Of a stretch of 64,000 bases of DNA, positions 53,101-63,835 are shown piece by piece (position 1 is the stretch's first letter; every line of letters begins with the position of its first letter). The position numbers and the translations under genes are program-made. Source of the stretch: Mytilus galloprovincialis (Eukaryota; Mollusca; Bivalvia; Mytilida; Mytilidae); assembly GCF_965363235.1 (NCBI RefSeq), contig NC_134846.1, positions 28,840,218-28,904,217 on the forward strand, given 5' to 3'. Below the pieces are notes generated by a model. The model was not told where the DNA came from. It was given only the letters and a program-made list of their open reading frames with translations, and did no database searches.

Positions 53101-56100
53101 TGTCAATACTATTCCATATGGGTTTTGCTCAGTGTCGAAGGCCATACATTTGTTACTTTCTAATTCATTTGGATTCAGGTGGAGAGTTGCCTTTTGGCAG
53201 TCATACTACAGTTTCTTATAATCATATATAGAGCATGCCATTGTCAAATTATTTCTTAAATAATTGTAACTACTTTGAACTTGTCATTTGAATATGAAAA
53301 TCCTTTTTCTATTGTAAATTGGCCAAATTAGTTACATATTGAATAGCAAACTTAAATCAATACGTCTTTGAAACATAAATTCGTTTCAAAGAAACAACTT
53401 ACGAATATTAAAGTTAACATGGTAATGGGATCGAGTAATTTTAACAACAAAAGATATATATATAGAGAGATATGCTCACTGATAATTTCTGACGACAGAA
53501 GGAAGATATATCCAAAACCCATAACAAATAAAAATAACAGTATTATTTTTTAAATGACATGACAACATAACACAATCAATTTTGGTAGCAGGTCCTACAT
53601 GTGGATATATTTTGTTAGTCAAGATCTTATAAGCTGGCTGACCGAGGGTATCACCAGCCCAGTAGTCACTTTTTTTTGTGCTGACATGAATTATCATTGA
53701 TATGGTTATATTTACAAATTACCTGTTTACAAAATTTTTAATTTTTGAAATACTAAGGCTTTTATACCTCAGGCATAGATGACCTTAGCTGTATTTGGCA
53801 AAACTTTTAGGAATTTTGGTCCTCAATGCTCTTCAACTTAGTACTTTATTTCGCCTTTTTAACTTTTTTGGATTCGAGCGTCACTGATGAGTCTTTTGTA
53901 GACGAAACGCGCGTCTGGCGTATGTACAAAATTTAGTCCTGGTATCTATGATGAGTTTATTTAAACAATCAGTTGAAATACTACCACGAGTCAATTGTCG
54001 AGGTTTTTCTATTATGCCGCTTTTCTAACAAAGAAAGACATTTATCTTCAGAAAATTATACTTATGTACATGTATATATTATATCAAACAATGTTGACAT
54101 AACTGTATATCGATTTAAGTTAAACAGATGACACAATTACACAACCAGGAAGCAAAGTCTATATTATGTACCATGTTTGTACATATTAAATTTACGAATT
54201 AAATCAACAAAATAATGTAATATTGTATATTCAGCATGTTATTTTATTTAAATTATTTGTGAAGACATAGAGGACATAAAAGAATCTACATTAAAAGTAA
54301 ACATCTGATTTATAATTCAATCAATGAAAGCAGAAAAAAGGAAGAAAAAGTTAACTTCATACAATAGAACAAAGCACCATGAAATATTATGAATAACAAT
54401 AGTTTTCGCTTGTAAATAGTATTACTAGGGGTGATTGATGGTAGCTCGTTTTCAAAAAACGTTTCTTAATATATCTTCTCATAAAAACGGATCGGATATT
54501 GTCTCATGTCTAATAATAATTAAGGCATTACTAATTCATAGACCAATATTTTTATTTGTTCTTATGATCCGAAAGTCATTGTCTTTAAATATTGTTCCAA
54601 CTTGGGCCAGTGTATAGGTAGCATTTTTTCATACCCCTTCCAAATTTATTTCTGTTTTATGCCTCATATAGCTAGTAGGGGGATGAAATAACACTGTAAA
54701 AAAAACCAACTGAAATAAGTTAAAAATTAGTATGTCTGAAGCTGTCAAAAGAATCCAAGACTCCCTAAACATAAAATTGTCAATATGTGGAATTAGAGCT
54801 TAAGAAGTTTAAGTGTAAACTGAACGAAAAAATTTAACCTTTGATACAATAAAACGAACAAAGGGGGAGTACGGAAGGATTTTTGCGAAATAAATACATA
54901 TTTGTTTATAGTATGGGAAGTGAAATATTTTCGTCAAATAAAATACTCATCAAGTGTGGTCTACATTAAAAAAGAGTGAGACGAGATATAATATAAATAG
55001 ATATAAGAAGATGCGGTATGAGTGCCAATGAGACAAATCCAATCCAAGTCACAATTTGTAAAGTAATCCATTATTGGTCATAGTACTGTCTTCAACACAG
55101 AGCCTTTTCTTACACCGCAAGTTATAAAGACCCCCCCCCCCCTAAAATGACTAGTGTTCAACCATTCAAAAGGGAAAGACAACAGTCTAATTTATATAAA
55201 AATGGAGAAACGTTCAATACACAAATTACTTCCGTACGTTTTATTTCGTACTTGTCATATATGTTTATAGTTCCTCATTGACCAATTAAGAAATTAATAA
55301 TAAAAACTAAGTTTTCAATTCCTTCAGACATTTATTCATGTATCAAATTGCTATCAGTTTCTTTTGATCGTAAAGATCCTGACGTCTGTTTTTATATTAT
55401 GAACAAATACGAATGCTTGTAAAGAAACTGGTTTTTCCTTCTAAAATAAAATAGCTCATATAAAAAACACGAATTATTTATGTTCGTGAGTTTGCTTACT
55501 TCTACTCATATTTGTCTATTATTACTATGTGATCAATTAAGATATAAAAAAGAAATTAAGTTTCCAATTCCATCATTTATTCAGACTGTTATCAAATGGA
55601 CTATAATTTCTTTTTAGTCATAAAATCCTACCGGGTTTGATTCATACTCCGCTCGATTTTTAATGTTGGTGTCTAGATGTTCCTATTGATGATAAATCAA
55701 GAAATCGGAGGTATCGGTCACAGTTTCGAATTCGGTATAAGATTATGGAGAAAATGTCTATCAGTGCAGTACAGATAGGACATAATAATGGTTTGAACCG
55801 TATTCATTCCTAGTTTTTGGTGGAGATCGTGCAGCTCAATTCTAAGAATATCTTCTATTACACATAGTGTTTAATTTTAATAAGGTGATACTAGTATGCA
55901 ACTTAATTAGAAATTTTAAAAAACCAACATAATGCTGACATCTGTGATAAAGAAGAAATTGAATTTTCTTTAAAGATATCAATCCAAATGTAAACAATTA
56001 ACAACTTTACATAATGATTTCAGTTATGGCATACTGGTAACTGGATTTCACCCGAGCGAGATATTCGACTCCGTATACCTATATTTTGAAGGACAAGTTA

Positions 56101-56516
56101 AACTTATAAATTATTATGAAGACCTCTTGTTTAAAATGAGTATATCTGAAATGAAAGTACTTAAAGTAACGTATTAAACCAAGTTATCCCATCAAGATGA
56201 AAGGGGTAAGACATTAAATAACTTCCATTTCAAAATTGGCATATTTAAGATAAGGTATTAAATTTAATTGAACTGTTTGTGTCGTTCTGATTGGTCAAGA
56301 TATCTGAATTCAAGAACGCTGAGACCACGCGATGTAGTTTTCGAGTCCAAAGTCTCAAAGTTTAAATGGACAAGTAAGAGATATAATATATAGTCTAACA
56401 CCGTTGAATGTTCTGATATTATTATTTGATCTCCACGTCTATATATATAAATATAAGTTAAGACTTACATATCCGCAATGAATCAAACTAAGCGCAACTA
56501 TCCAAATCGACCACAT
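44375..56516 (-). CDS. Secreted WAP-WAP-lustrin protein (tandem paralog)
   Basis: Seven well-supported exons: 56469-56516, 52412-52523, 51083-51141, 50351-50441, 49772-49830, 48967-48982 and 48140-48262, with GT-AG borders and consistent phases. A tentative eighth is at 44375-44478. Signal MWSIWIVALSLIHCGY; WAP 1 at about 23-73 (Cys 25, 36, 45, 52, 58, 59, 63, 68); WAP 2 at 80-121 (Cys 81, 88, 95, 101, 107, 108, 113, 117); a 16-bp linker exon; lustrin domain at 130-168. The antistasin exon of the first gene is absent, and the 1-1 phases let the linker splice straight to the lustrin exon. Unlike the first gene, the lustrin exon does not end in a stop but in a donor (GTATGC, phase 1), so a further exon must exist. 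Role inferred as for the paralog: extracellular protease inhibitor or shell-matrix component. Confidence 0.82.
45465..45500. repeat. Perfect 36-bp palindrome
   Basis: Seventeen-base arms CTGAGACTACTATAACA and TGTTATAGTAGTCTCAG around a TG spacer. It would make a strong hairpin in RNA or a cruciform in DNA. Located inside the foldback element. Confidence 0.8.
45541..46045 (+). repeat. Dispersed repeat with GACGGACGG tract
   Basis: TTTTGAGATATGGCGCGACATG, quoted as GAGATATGGCGCGACATG, then AAGTTACGGTGCGACATG, the GACGGACGG simple repeat at 45920-46005 and the palindrome TGTCAAAATTTTGACGGG near 46020. The set is typical of a widespread molluscan non-coding repeat. Nested in the centre of the foldback element. 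Confidence 0.5.
46046..47216. other. Interior of foldback element, nothing coding
   Basis: AT-rich. The 121-codon forward frame at 46634-46999 has no recognisable domain and composition like translated AT-rich noise. Confidence 0.4.
48140..48262 (-). CDS. Lustrin Cys-rich exon of second WAP gene
   Basis: A 123-bp exon, phase 1 in and phase 1 out. Six Cys as C-x10-C-x8-C-x5-C-x10-CC with CPEGYWCKI and AICCP, aligned with the terminal exon of the first gene (CPPGYHCKI, GICCK). It continues past the last Cys pair to a donor, whereas the first gene stops there. Confidence 0.82.
49772..50441 (-). CDS. WAP domain 2 exons of second gene
   Basis: Exon 50351-50441 (91 bp, TNLDIPGCPVDNRICKRYQQ onward) and exon 49772-49830 (59 bp, ICCFNPSCGTSCKEK). 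Closest to WAP 2 of the first gene (RYQQLCNSEKDC against KYQQLCNSDQDC), showing the gene duplicated after the domains had diverged. The acceptor is the AG at 50442-50443, required by phase; a nearer AG would shift the frame. Confidence 0.82.
51083..52523 (-). CDS. WAP domain 1 exons of second gene
   Basis: Exon 52412-52523 (112 bp, begins TQTIKRGVCPPLLDQP) and exon 51083-51141 (59 bp, CCPTECRSKTCKKPLL). Both 59-bp half-domain exons keep exactly the same length and phase as in the first gene. Confidence 0.82.
52840..53020 (+). repeat. Penelope-type tail repeat
   Basis: GGGAAAGATACCAATGGGAT, TCAAACTCATAGATCG, ACACCATGGCTAAAAATG and ACCCCACCAAAAACTGGGG; same family as 42765-42960. The minus-strand frames here are by-products of that repeat. 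Confidence 0.55.
53530..53960 (+). mobile_element. Retrozyme-like repeat with intact hammerhead
   Basis: Non-coding repeat of about 430 bp in the intron of the second WAP gene. It shares CTAAGGCTTTTATACC, TTTTGGTCCTCAATGCTCTT and AATTTAGTCCTGG-type 3' sequence with copies at 29760 and 58531-59110. It carries a complete hammerhead at 53876-53921. The minus frame at 53476-53697 is not a gene. Confidence 0.65.
53876..53921 (+). ncRNA. Type I hammerhead ribozyme
   Basis: All conserved parts are present. Stem I is GCGTCA (53878-53883) paired with TGGCGT (53916-53921), with two wobble pairs. The core is CTGATGA (53884-53890). Stem II is GTCT / AGAC with loop TTTGT. Then GAA (53904-53906), a minimal stem III ACGCGCGT (two pairs plus a GCGC loop), and cleavage base C at 53915, giving a predicted cut between 53915 and 53916. 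The very short stem III is the form known from retrozymes and Penelope-like elements, thought to be active mainly as a dimer. Confidence 0.82.
53961..55000. other. Intron sequence, nothing recognised
   Basis: AT-rich. The forward frame at 54435-54617 has no domain. 54120-54240 weakly resembles 58010-58080. Confidence 0.4.
55005..55140 (+). repeat. R3-like repeat, diverged
   Basis: AGAAGATGCGGTATGAGTGC and CAATGAGACAAATCC, then weakly GTCTTCAACACAGAGCC and a C run at 55129-55142. Confidence 0.45.
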
Positions 56517-56700
56517 GACAACTGAGTTAGACTGAAATTACAAGCGTCTTCTCAATAGTGATAACCGCACGTTTTTAACTTTTTGAAATGTAGCCTAACT
56601 AAAGTCTATCGATTTTATTACAGCCCACGTTAAACACGTCATTGTTTTACAGTTGAACAAAAGGCATAAATATTTTTTGCAACAAATATGCTGAAAAATG
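56517..56700 (-). promoter_or_regulatory. Upstream region of second WAP gene
   Basis: Aligns with the first gene's upstream region (CTTCTCAATAG, then ACACGTCATTG at 56635, TACAGTTGAAC and a TTTTTTGCAA block). The TGACGT core on the minus strand is about 120 bp before the ATG. Confidence 0.4.
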
Positions 56701-57479
56701 AAACAAATACTGTGAATCAAATCTTGAATTTACAATTGTTTGAAAAAAAATACAAGTTTTAATTCGGCAATTATTTCTTCTACAAAAAAGCTGGTGTTAA
56801 TTCATCATCGTGAAACTAAAATTGATAATTCAGATTAGTTTTACATTTTAGTTTAACTTTCATATTGCACATATGAATCTTTTTAATTTCCTTATATAAA
56901 TTTTTAGTTCAGACTAGAAGTTAAATTAGAATATGTTTTATCGCTATTTTGTGCATTTTTCCTTTGATCTTATTTTGTGATAATTTTTCATATCATGCTA
57001 CTCATTTGAGATGGAAAATTATCGCTAGAAACTAAGCAGGCACGTGGCGTTGCTAACGAAATTCCCATGAAATTGACATCGTCGTCATAGGTAAAATAGC
57101 GATAAACAGTGCCTTTATCGATTTCGCCGTCCTGGCTCAAGCGAGAAAATCAATCTCGTTGAGATGATCAACGATAATCTATAAATATTACAATTAATCG
57201 GTATAAATATTTATTATCAATCCATACCAAATTTGATAATTGTAAGGTTAACAAACTAATCATCATATTTTGTAACATTTCTTAAGTTCGTTAGTTGTTT
57301 TTTTTCCCCTTATTTTAGTGGTACCTCAATTTGGCAAACTGATCGATTTGCTAGAATATTCTTATTTGTTATGCTGCAATGCATATTCATAATAAGCTAC
57401 AGGCGTTTTAGATTGATTAGCTGTGGTAAAAGAACTTCAACATTTAAAAATCGAATATGAAAAATAAATATTATATCTT
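56701..57479. other. Upstream DNA, nothing recognised
   Basis: AT-rich. Slightly higher CpG at 57040-57150 (GACATCGTCGTC, TTTCGCCGTCC) without an exon or repeat I can identify. Confidence 0.35.
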
Positions 57480-57625
57480 AAGTTGACCTGAATAGGTCAG
57501 AATGATTTCAGTTTCCAAGCGCATTAGGATAGATGCAAGCTGTATCTATCATTGTGATTATGTTTCTATCCGTAGCTTGTAATGATGAAACTTTGGGATA
57601 CAGGTTAGGTATAGCTTATTGGCAT
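57480..57625. repeat. Upstream block, copy 3 of 3
   Basis: CATTAGGATAGATGCAAGC, TATCATTGTGATTATG and TTATTGGCATCTTTG match the right half of 37021-37310. It lies about 1 kb upstream of the second WAP gene. Confidence 0.5.
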
Positions 57626-57735
57626 CTTTGTTAAGAAAAGGGATAAAAAAGAAACAACTATTAAGACACGTGGCCTCAAAGAATTATTTGCTTAACTACT
57701 TGAACAGCAAATAAAGTCAACAGTAGTATACCGAT

Positions 57736-57990
57736 GTTCAAAACTCATAAATCGATAGAAAAAAACAATTCCGGGTCACAAACCAAAACCGAGGGAAACG
57801 CATCAAATACAAGAGGAGAACGACGACGCAGCATTAAAATGTAACACACACAGAAACGAACTAAGCATTAGACAAAATCCGATGAGAATAACAAAATAAC
57901 ATCAAAACTAAATACATGAATTTGGGATAGAAAAGTACCGTGACACGTCTTACATTAATGTGAATTCACACTTAAATAGCAAAAGTTTTA
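57736..57990 (+). repeat. Dispersed mussel repeat R4
   Basis: AAACTCATAAATCGATAG, AAACCGAGGGAAACGCATC, AAATACAAGAGGAGAACGAC and AGAAACGAACTAAGC form a block I recognise as a common mussel intergenic repeat. Only one copy in the window. Confidence 0.45.
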
Positions 57991-58530
57991 CTGTTATTAT
58001 AATTGTTTATGGTTAAAAAAATAAGTGAAGAGTACGTGATCAGGAAGAAAAGTGTACATGCACCATGTTTGTATATTCTTGTTGGTTTATAAGATACCAA
58101 TCAAAATATATGTAGAAAGTGCACACTGTTGTTTATATGATATATTTCAAATTGATTTTCTTTTGAAGAAACTGATGTAACATATTGTTTCTTTTTTTAT
58201 AATTAAAAACACTAAAATGTTAACTTTTTTTAGAATACTATCAATAAAATGGAAAAACAATATATGTTTCTTCAAAACATAGAATCGCTGAATTAAAGCA
58301 TTTTGTATAAAAGAAAATATTTAATGTAATTAACATCATCCAAAAAAATGTAAAACAAAAGTATGGAACTCAACCGAAAAACTTTTATAAGTGACACCAG
58401 TAGAATTTAGTTTTGAAATCCAATATTGAAATATATCCACTACCACTGTTATATCACAATTGTTTTATTCTAACCATTTGAAGTCCATCAGTACATGGAA
58501 ATAATGTCTCTGTAATACATGATTAAATAT

Positions 58531-59110
58531 GTGAGCTTCAAATCATTATTTCTTTAGAATATAGACATGAAAATCGTGGATATCAAAGTTCGGGACAGAT
58601 TCATAACCTTAGATGTATTTGGTAATTTTTTTATGAATCTTGAGTTCTCAATGCTCTCCAACTTCGAACTTTATTTGGCTTTCAAACTAATATATATTTG
58701 AGCGTCACTGAGGAGTCTTTTGAAGACGATATGTGGCTCTGGCGTCCAAAATTTCACTCCTGGTACCTATAATGAGTTTATTTACCAATCAGAAGGTATC
58801 TTCAGTCTAGAAGTTAACTTTTTACTGTTGATAATCATTATCTTTGATATGGTCATAATTATAAATTAACGGTCCCTAACACTAAGGCTTTCATACCCTG
58901 GGAATATGTGAGTTTGAAATTCTTATTTCTTTAGAATATGGACATGAAATCTGATGATATAAAACATCATGACAGATGGTTCCTTAGGTGTATCCGGCCA
59001 AAATTTTGGAATGTTGGGTCCTCTATGTTCTTCAACTTCGCATTTTATTTGTCATTTCAAACTCTTTTTCTATTCGAGCGTTCAAAATTTTAATCATAGG
59101 ATCTATGATG
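58531..59110 (+). mobile_element. Decayed retrozyme-like dimer
   Basis: Two direct copies, period about 375 bp (TTATTTCTTTAGAATATAGA at about 58546 and TTATTTCTTTAGAATATGGA at about 58923). The first keeps a mutated hammerhead at 58700-58745 (CTGAGGA in the core, GATAT instead of GAAAC). The second has the ribozyme deleted after GAGCGT near 59076. A head-to-tail dimer is the expected genomic form of a retrozyme. Confidence 0.6.
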
Positions 59111-59666
59111 TATTTAAATAGAAACAACGCAGAGATTGGAAATAGCAAAAATACAATTACACATGAAAGTAAAAACAGAATTATCACAAATATTAATCGA
59201 ATAAAAAGACAACACCAACTCCAACACCCGACTTATCCGGTATATGTACGCCAAATCAATCATAAACAGAAAATCAAAATAGCTTGACTTTCTAGTGCCG
59301 ATTATGATATTTTGTCCAAGTACAAGTTCGCATGCAGGATAATTTCAGCAAGGAAATAAAATACAGTACATTAATTTTAAATAAGGGTCAATGTGCAGAC
59401 TAAAAGATAAAACTAAACAATGTAGCCATAGCGGTGGGTTTCATGAAATCTACTCAAAACTTTGATTTAAATGATATTTGTGGAAGACCAGAAATTTTAA
59501 TTTATTTACAGTCGTCTCCTTCTGCCGACCCTCCCTCCCCCTTTAGTTCTTACGGCTGCAAATATCTATCCCGAATTTAATATTTTGTTTTTCAATGCTT
59601 TATAGCCATTAACGACATAAAAAGAAAATTTAGATTAAGTAATTTCGTTAAATATTAATCTCTTTT
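59111..59666. other. No recognisable gene
   Basis: AT-rich, with a C-rich patch CCGACCCTCCCTCCCCC near 59525. No exon for the orphan third copy was found here. Confidence 0.35.
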
Positions 59667-59732
59667 ACAAGATACAATAAAGCCAATAAAGATAAAACAA
59701 ATACTAATCACGGATATCTGAATCGACCACAT
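59667..59732 (-). pseudogene. Orphan third signal-peptide exon
   Basis: The minus-strand ATG at 59732 gives MWSIQISVISICFIFIGFIV, clearly related to MWSIWIVALSLIH of the two WAP genes, with upstream similarity to both promoters (TCTTCTAAGTAG; CCCATGTGAAAACATCATT). No equivalent GTAAGT donor is present after codon 16; GTATCT or GTAAAA a little later are alternatives, and otherwise the frame stops after 25 codons. No WAP exons follow before the second gene. It may be a dead copy, or an alternative first exon for the second gene. Confidence 0.5.
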
Positions 59733-60860
59733 ACGGGAAAAAATAGACAAAAATACTTGCTTCTTCTAAGTAGATAAAACTTCAGGAATTAAAGTTTTCA
59801 AAATCTGGTCGATTCAGTTACCGCCCATGTGAAAACATCATTATTTCACGTTTGAAAAGGAAACATATGTTTCTTTTCTCACATATAGGAATATTTATCA
59901 ACAGAAGCACAAATGCAATGAAACAATGGCTTGAAATCAATTTTTTTAAGAAACGATAAAAATAAGTTATCAGTTCAGTTATTCTAAATTATTATCATTT
60001 GATGTGGAAATTTTTTTATTCGGTGACTGCATATCAACAACAAATAGTTTATTGCTTAATTTTGGGCGTGGTAACATAATGTTGTACAAAAAAGTCACAT
60101 AAACCTGTCTAGACTTTCAGAATATTTTGTCATCTTTTTCAAAATAACTAAGTGCATTTTTTTTCAAACGGCCTAATAGAGACATATATGTTTCACAAGA
60201 TTATTAATTTAACTTGGAACATTCAAGGAAATTACTGGTATAATTCTCATTTCTAAAACTGATACACAAGCACCAATTGAAGAAGCAAAATTGTTTAAAT
60301 GACATAATCGCTCTCTGTTAGGAATCGCTATTTGAACATTTTGTTTAAGCTTCTCCAATGCTATTAAATTTTAAAGTTTATGTATGATGTTTTTTAATTA
60401 TCATTTATGAACTGGTTAAAACCCTTCTTTCATCGTAAGTTTATATATTAAAATAGAATCCTGTATTTGTGTTTATAAGCATCGCACAATTTATTCCCAG
60501 TATTCATTGGGGATCAGCCAAAGGAATATTTTATTGCGTTCTTTATTTGCTTTATTTGTCAAAGATTTAGCTACTGCAATTAGAGATTTACATACACATA
60601 TTCAAGCGTTAATGTTAATGTTGAAAAGGATCTTGTTGTTGCTGGAATACGGGCACGTCGAGAGGGATTATATAAAAAAAAAATCTAAATTCAATTATTG
60701 GGAATTTAAAACATTTGAAACCCCTTGCAAATCGTGCGTAGTCCCAGTTATCAAATATTGAGTCGCTACTTTGGAATTTATAACATACCACTCGATTGAA
60801 GCTCCAAAAAAACTTGCTGTTAGATACTTTTTGGAATTACAAAGATAGGCATTAATTTTC
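59733..60860. other. Upstream DNA of the orphan exon
   Basis: 59733-59900 is the diverged promoter copy. The rest is AT-rich with no supported gene; the forward frame at 60507-60761 lacks domain features. Confidence 0.35.
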
Positions 60861-61050
60861 TCTCTCTAACCTGTGAACTAGGATGGTTACATCGAACTGT
60901 AATATGATGTATGGTCAGCAGGTACAATTTCCTTGTAAAAATGGACAATGATAGATTCACGAAAAGGTTTTTCACTTTGGAACTTTGATCATTGAGGTTA
61001 ATGGATCTCTCAGATAAAGAACAGTTTTCACAAAGTCGACACGAACAGTT
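60842..61050 (-). other. Weak exon candidate with CSCRLCENC
   Basis: After an acceptor-like ATTTCATAG (61051 downward) the minus frame reads NCSCRLCENCSLSERS and stays open for about 70 more residues. Four closely spaced Cys suggest part of an EGF-like or other extracellular module, but no donor or family match is clear. Possibly a relic related to the receptor at the right edge. Confidence 0.15.
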
Positions 61051-61881
61051 GCTATGAAATGAAAATGTATACAATATGGAACAATTTAAAAAAATAAAAT
61101 TATCGAATATTGTGAAAACGATTGTATTGGTCATTTCTCTCCTTATGACTTTTATTGCGATATAGAAAAAAATAAGCACGAGACTAACCTTAATTTCCAA
61201 ATAAGCATCAAGAAACAAGCTATTGCACGATTTCTCTGTGGTATACTACGGTACCTAAATGTAAACGCATGAAACAGGAAGTTTTTAAAATGCGGCAAAA
61301 AATGAAAATTTCTTCATTATATGCCAATCGAAAATGAGAGATATTTCCCACCATATTGTAAAGCTTACAACGATTTTATAAACTAGCTGTTTCAATCAGT
61401 GAACACTGACAAAAATTGCATTTATGATAACATTTGTTAATTTGATGACATTATCCCCCCCCCCCCCCCCAAATGTCCAAAATTTATTTTTTGTAGTTGG
61501 ATGGATCTTCTTTAAAACTAGCAAAAAGTTCATAATTGCTTAAATCAAAAATACGAACATTTAGTTTTAAAATATATATATATAAGTCAGGTGTACAAAA
61601 TAATCTTCTTATATTAATAATAAGCAAAAGTATTTATACTACACATGGCACTATAGTTAATCATTTACTTACTTACTCACTTACAATTTGTGAATACAGT
61701 TGATCGAAATAAGAGAAAGAACAGCATTGTTGAAAACTCTGTATATAATAAGTTGTTAAGAAGCAACTTTTTGGCCCACTGAATCCGCAAATCAACAAAA
61801 TATTGTAAATCTATCAAATAACATCCTTCAGTGTCATTAATCACATTAATGACATTAATCAGATAACAATACACATTTTTT

Positions 61882-62137
61882 TTAGTTGAGTCTTACATAT
61901 TTGCAAAAGAAATTCAAACTTGTATAAAAAAGATTGCAAAAGCTTTCAAAAGAGCCTGCTGTATAGATATTCTCCTCATAATAAGGATTTAACCCAAGAC
62001 TATTCCTTTTCGAATTTAAGGAAGCCTTGAGGTCTCCGGTCTCTTCTTCTCCAGCTACACATATGGTTAAGACTTTACATGTTCCACTGCTAACATTGCC
62101 AAATTCAGGGGAACTTAAATTCAAAATTTCAAAATCC
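61882..62137 (-). other. Weak terminal-exon candidate
   Basis: After ATCTAG (62138 downward) a minus frame runs about 84 residues to a stop at 61882, with NLSSPEFGNVSSGTCKV and LGLNPYYEENIYTAG. The Tyr-rich part resembles a cytoplasmic receptor tail in style (ENIY, NPYY) but I cannot align it to the tail at 63254-63635. Unidentified. Confidence 0.2.
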
Positions 62138-62159
62138 TAGATCTGCATAATGTGTGCTA

Positions 62160-63130
62160 CAAGATATTTTTTGAAAGTAAGGTAGAAGACACTAAAGGGA
62201 TATACAATGACGAAGACAAGTTTACATGGCAAAAACTACAAAACGATCAAAAGACAAACCACAATTATTCAAAACTAAATATAAATACAAAAAAAGAGCA
62301 ACATAAACTCTATCGAAAATCCAGAAAATATCAGCTGCTCCTGTTATTGAGCGTAAACTATATATTCATAGAGAAAGGCCTTGGCTCGTATCTGTTTTGT
62401 CCAAAAACTACATGTTAAATGGTCATTTATGGTATAATTTGTTAGTTTCGACATGCATGTGTATTATATGATAGGGACATCACAATATATCTTTTTGCAG
62501 TAAAGTGTCCACATATTAAAATCCTGTTTATTACATGTATTAGTAAACTAAACATAATTTTGATTCAAATGCGTGGAGTAGGAGCAGACTGAAAAGTTGA
62601 GGTGGGAAAAACCTCTGAAAGTGCTAAAAAGTAGGAGGGAGGTTTTCCCAAATTGCTCTCCTCCTATTTGATCCTATTTCTCTGAATTGGATGAAAAATA
62701 TTTCGAACAGGTTTAATTTACTGCCTCCAATTTATTGTAGTAAAACTATGCTTTATTCACATTACTTTATTGCAACACAAACATTTATTATTATGAAATG
62801 ACAAAAAGTGTCGAATGTTTGCATAATGTTTTGCAATATGCACCTTGCTTATATATATATTTTAAGCGGTTCAAGCTTTTTCTTATGTCTAAACTTGTAT
62901 ATTCATCAAGTCAATGTTGAGTAAATCAATATGTAAAATAAATACTATATATTTGGTTTTTGAATCGCAAAAGCACATAACTTTGCAACAACTGAAAATA
63001 TAGAAGGGGGTTGTCACATACATATCTGCTGGCAAAATGATTACGTCTCTTTCGTTCTTTCAATAATGAAATACTAGTGCATGACACTCACTACAGAATG
63101 AAGACGATATAAATACATTTCGACGGATTC
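62160..63130. other. No recognisable gene
   Basis: AT-rich. A short palindromic piece (GGGAAAACCTCTGAAAG ... GGAGGTTTTCCC) near 62605-62650. No exon. Confidence 0.35.
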
Positions 63131-63131
63131 A

Positions 63132-63251
63132 GTTTTAACACAATACCCATATTTTTTTAAAACAAAAAATTCCACAATGCATAAATATGTTAGTTTTAAC
63201 ACAATACCCATATTTTTTAAAACAAAAAATTCCACAATGCATAAATATGTT
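63132..63251. repeat. 60-bp tandem duplication
   Basis: Two adjacent copies of a unit starting GTTTTAACACAATACCCAT and ending CATAAATATGTTA, differing by one T. It lies directly 3' of the receptor-tail stop codon, in its presumed 3' untranslated region. Confidence 0.85.
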
Positions 63252-63253
63252 AT

Positions 63254-63635
63254 CTACACTGAATCATCTTTAAACGATGACATCATTGGATATTTAGAGC
63301 TTGGATTATTTCTATCTCTTGCAACGTCACTATTAGCATAAGGATTAGTGTCCTGTTGAACTCTGTCCGTATTAGCATATGGATTTGACTCTTTGTCTTT
63401 TTTTAAATTATCGTAAACATTCGATCCTCTCGGATTAAAATCTAACTGTTCAATTTCAGTAGCTGCACTTCCAGGTGGACTCGTTCTGAGATTTAAGTCA
63501 TCGTAATTGTCATGATCACCTATTGCATCGTTCACAAATTTTTCATAATTAAACTCATCTTCGACATATGACGTGTTTATATACAAATCAACATGAGCAA
63601 ATTTTTTTTTTCTTTCGGCTCTTTTTTTCCTATAT
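63254..63635 (-). CDS. Last exon of a membrane receptor (cytoplasmic tail)
   Basis: 127 residues from an acceptor at 63636-63637 (TTTTCTTATTTATAG) to TAG at 63254. It begins YRKKRAERKKKFAHVD, a basic stop-transfer stretch that should follow a transmembrane helix encoded in the previous exon outside the window. The rest is polar and acidic with many Tyr: DLYINTSY, NVYDNL, NPYANT and NPYANS. Three Tyr-x-Asn sites fit the Grb2-type SH2-binding consensus once phosphorylated. The C-terminus DDSV resembles a class III PDZ ligand. Similar tails occur in animal scavenger, EGF-repeat and immunoglobulin-type receptors; the ectodomain is not visible, so the family is open. Confidence 0.6.
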
Positions 63636-63674
63636 CTATAAATAAGAAAAAAATAAGTACATGCATAATACAAA

Positions 63675-63835
63675 GTAAATCACAAAAATACTGAAATCCG
63701 GAGAAAATTCCAAACGGAAAGTCCCTATTCAAATGCCAAAATCAAATGCTCAAACACATCAAACGAATGGATAACAACTGTCATATTCCTAACTTGGTAC
63801 AAGCATTTTCTTATGTAGAAACACTGTAGAACACT
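63675..63835 (+). repeat. Dispersed mussel repeat R2
   Basis: AAATCACAAAAATACTGAAA, GGAAAGTCCCTATTCAAATG and AACGAATGGATAACAACTG. It sits in the intron upstream of the receptor-tail exon and has no foldback insertion. Confidence 0.6.
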
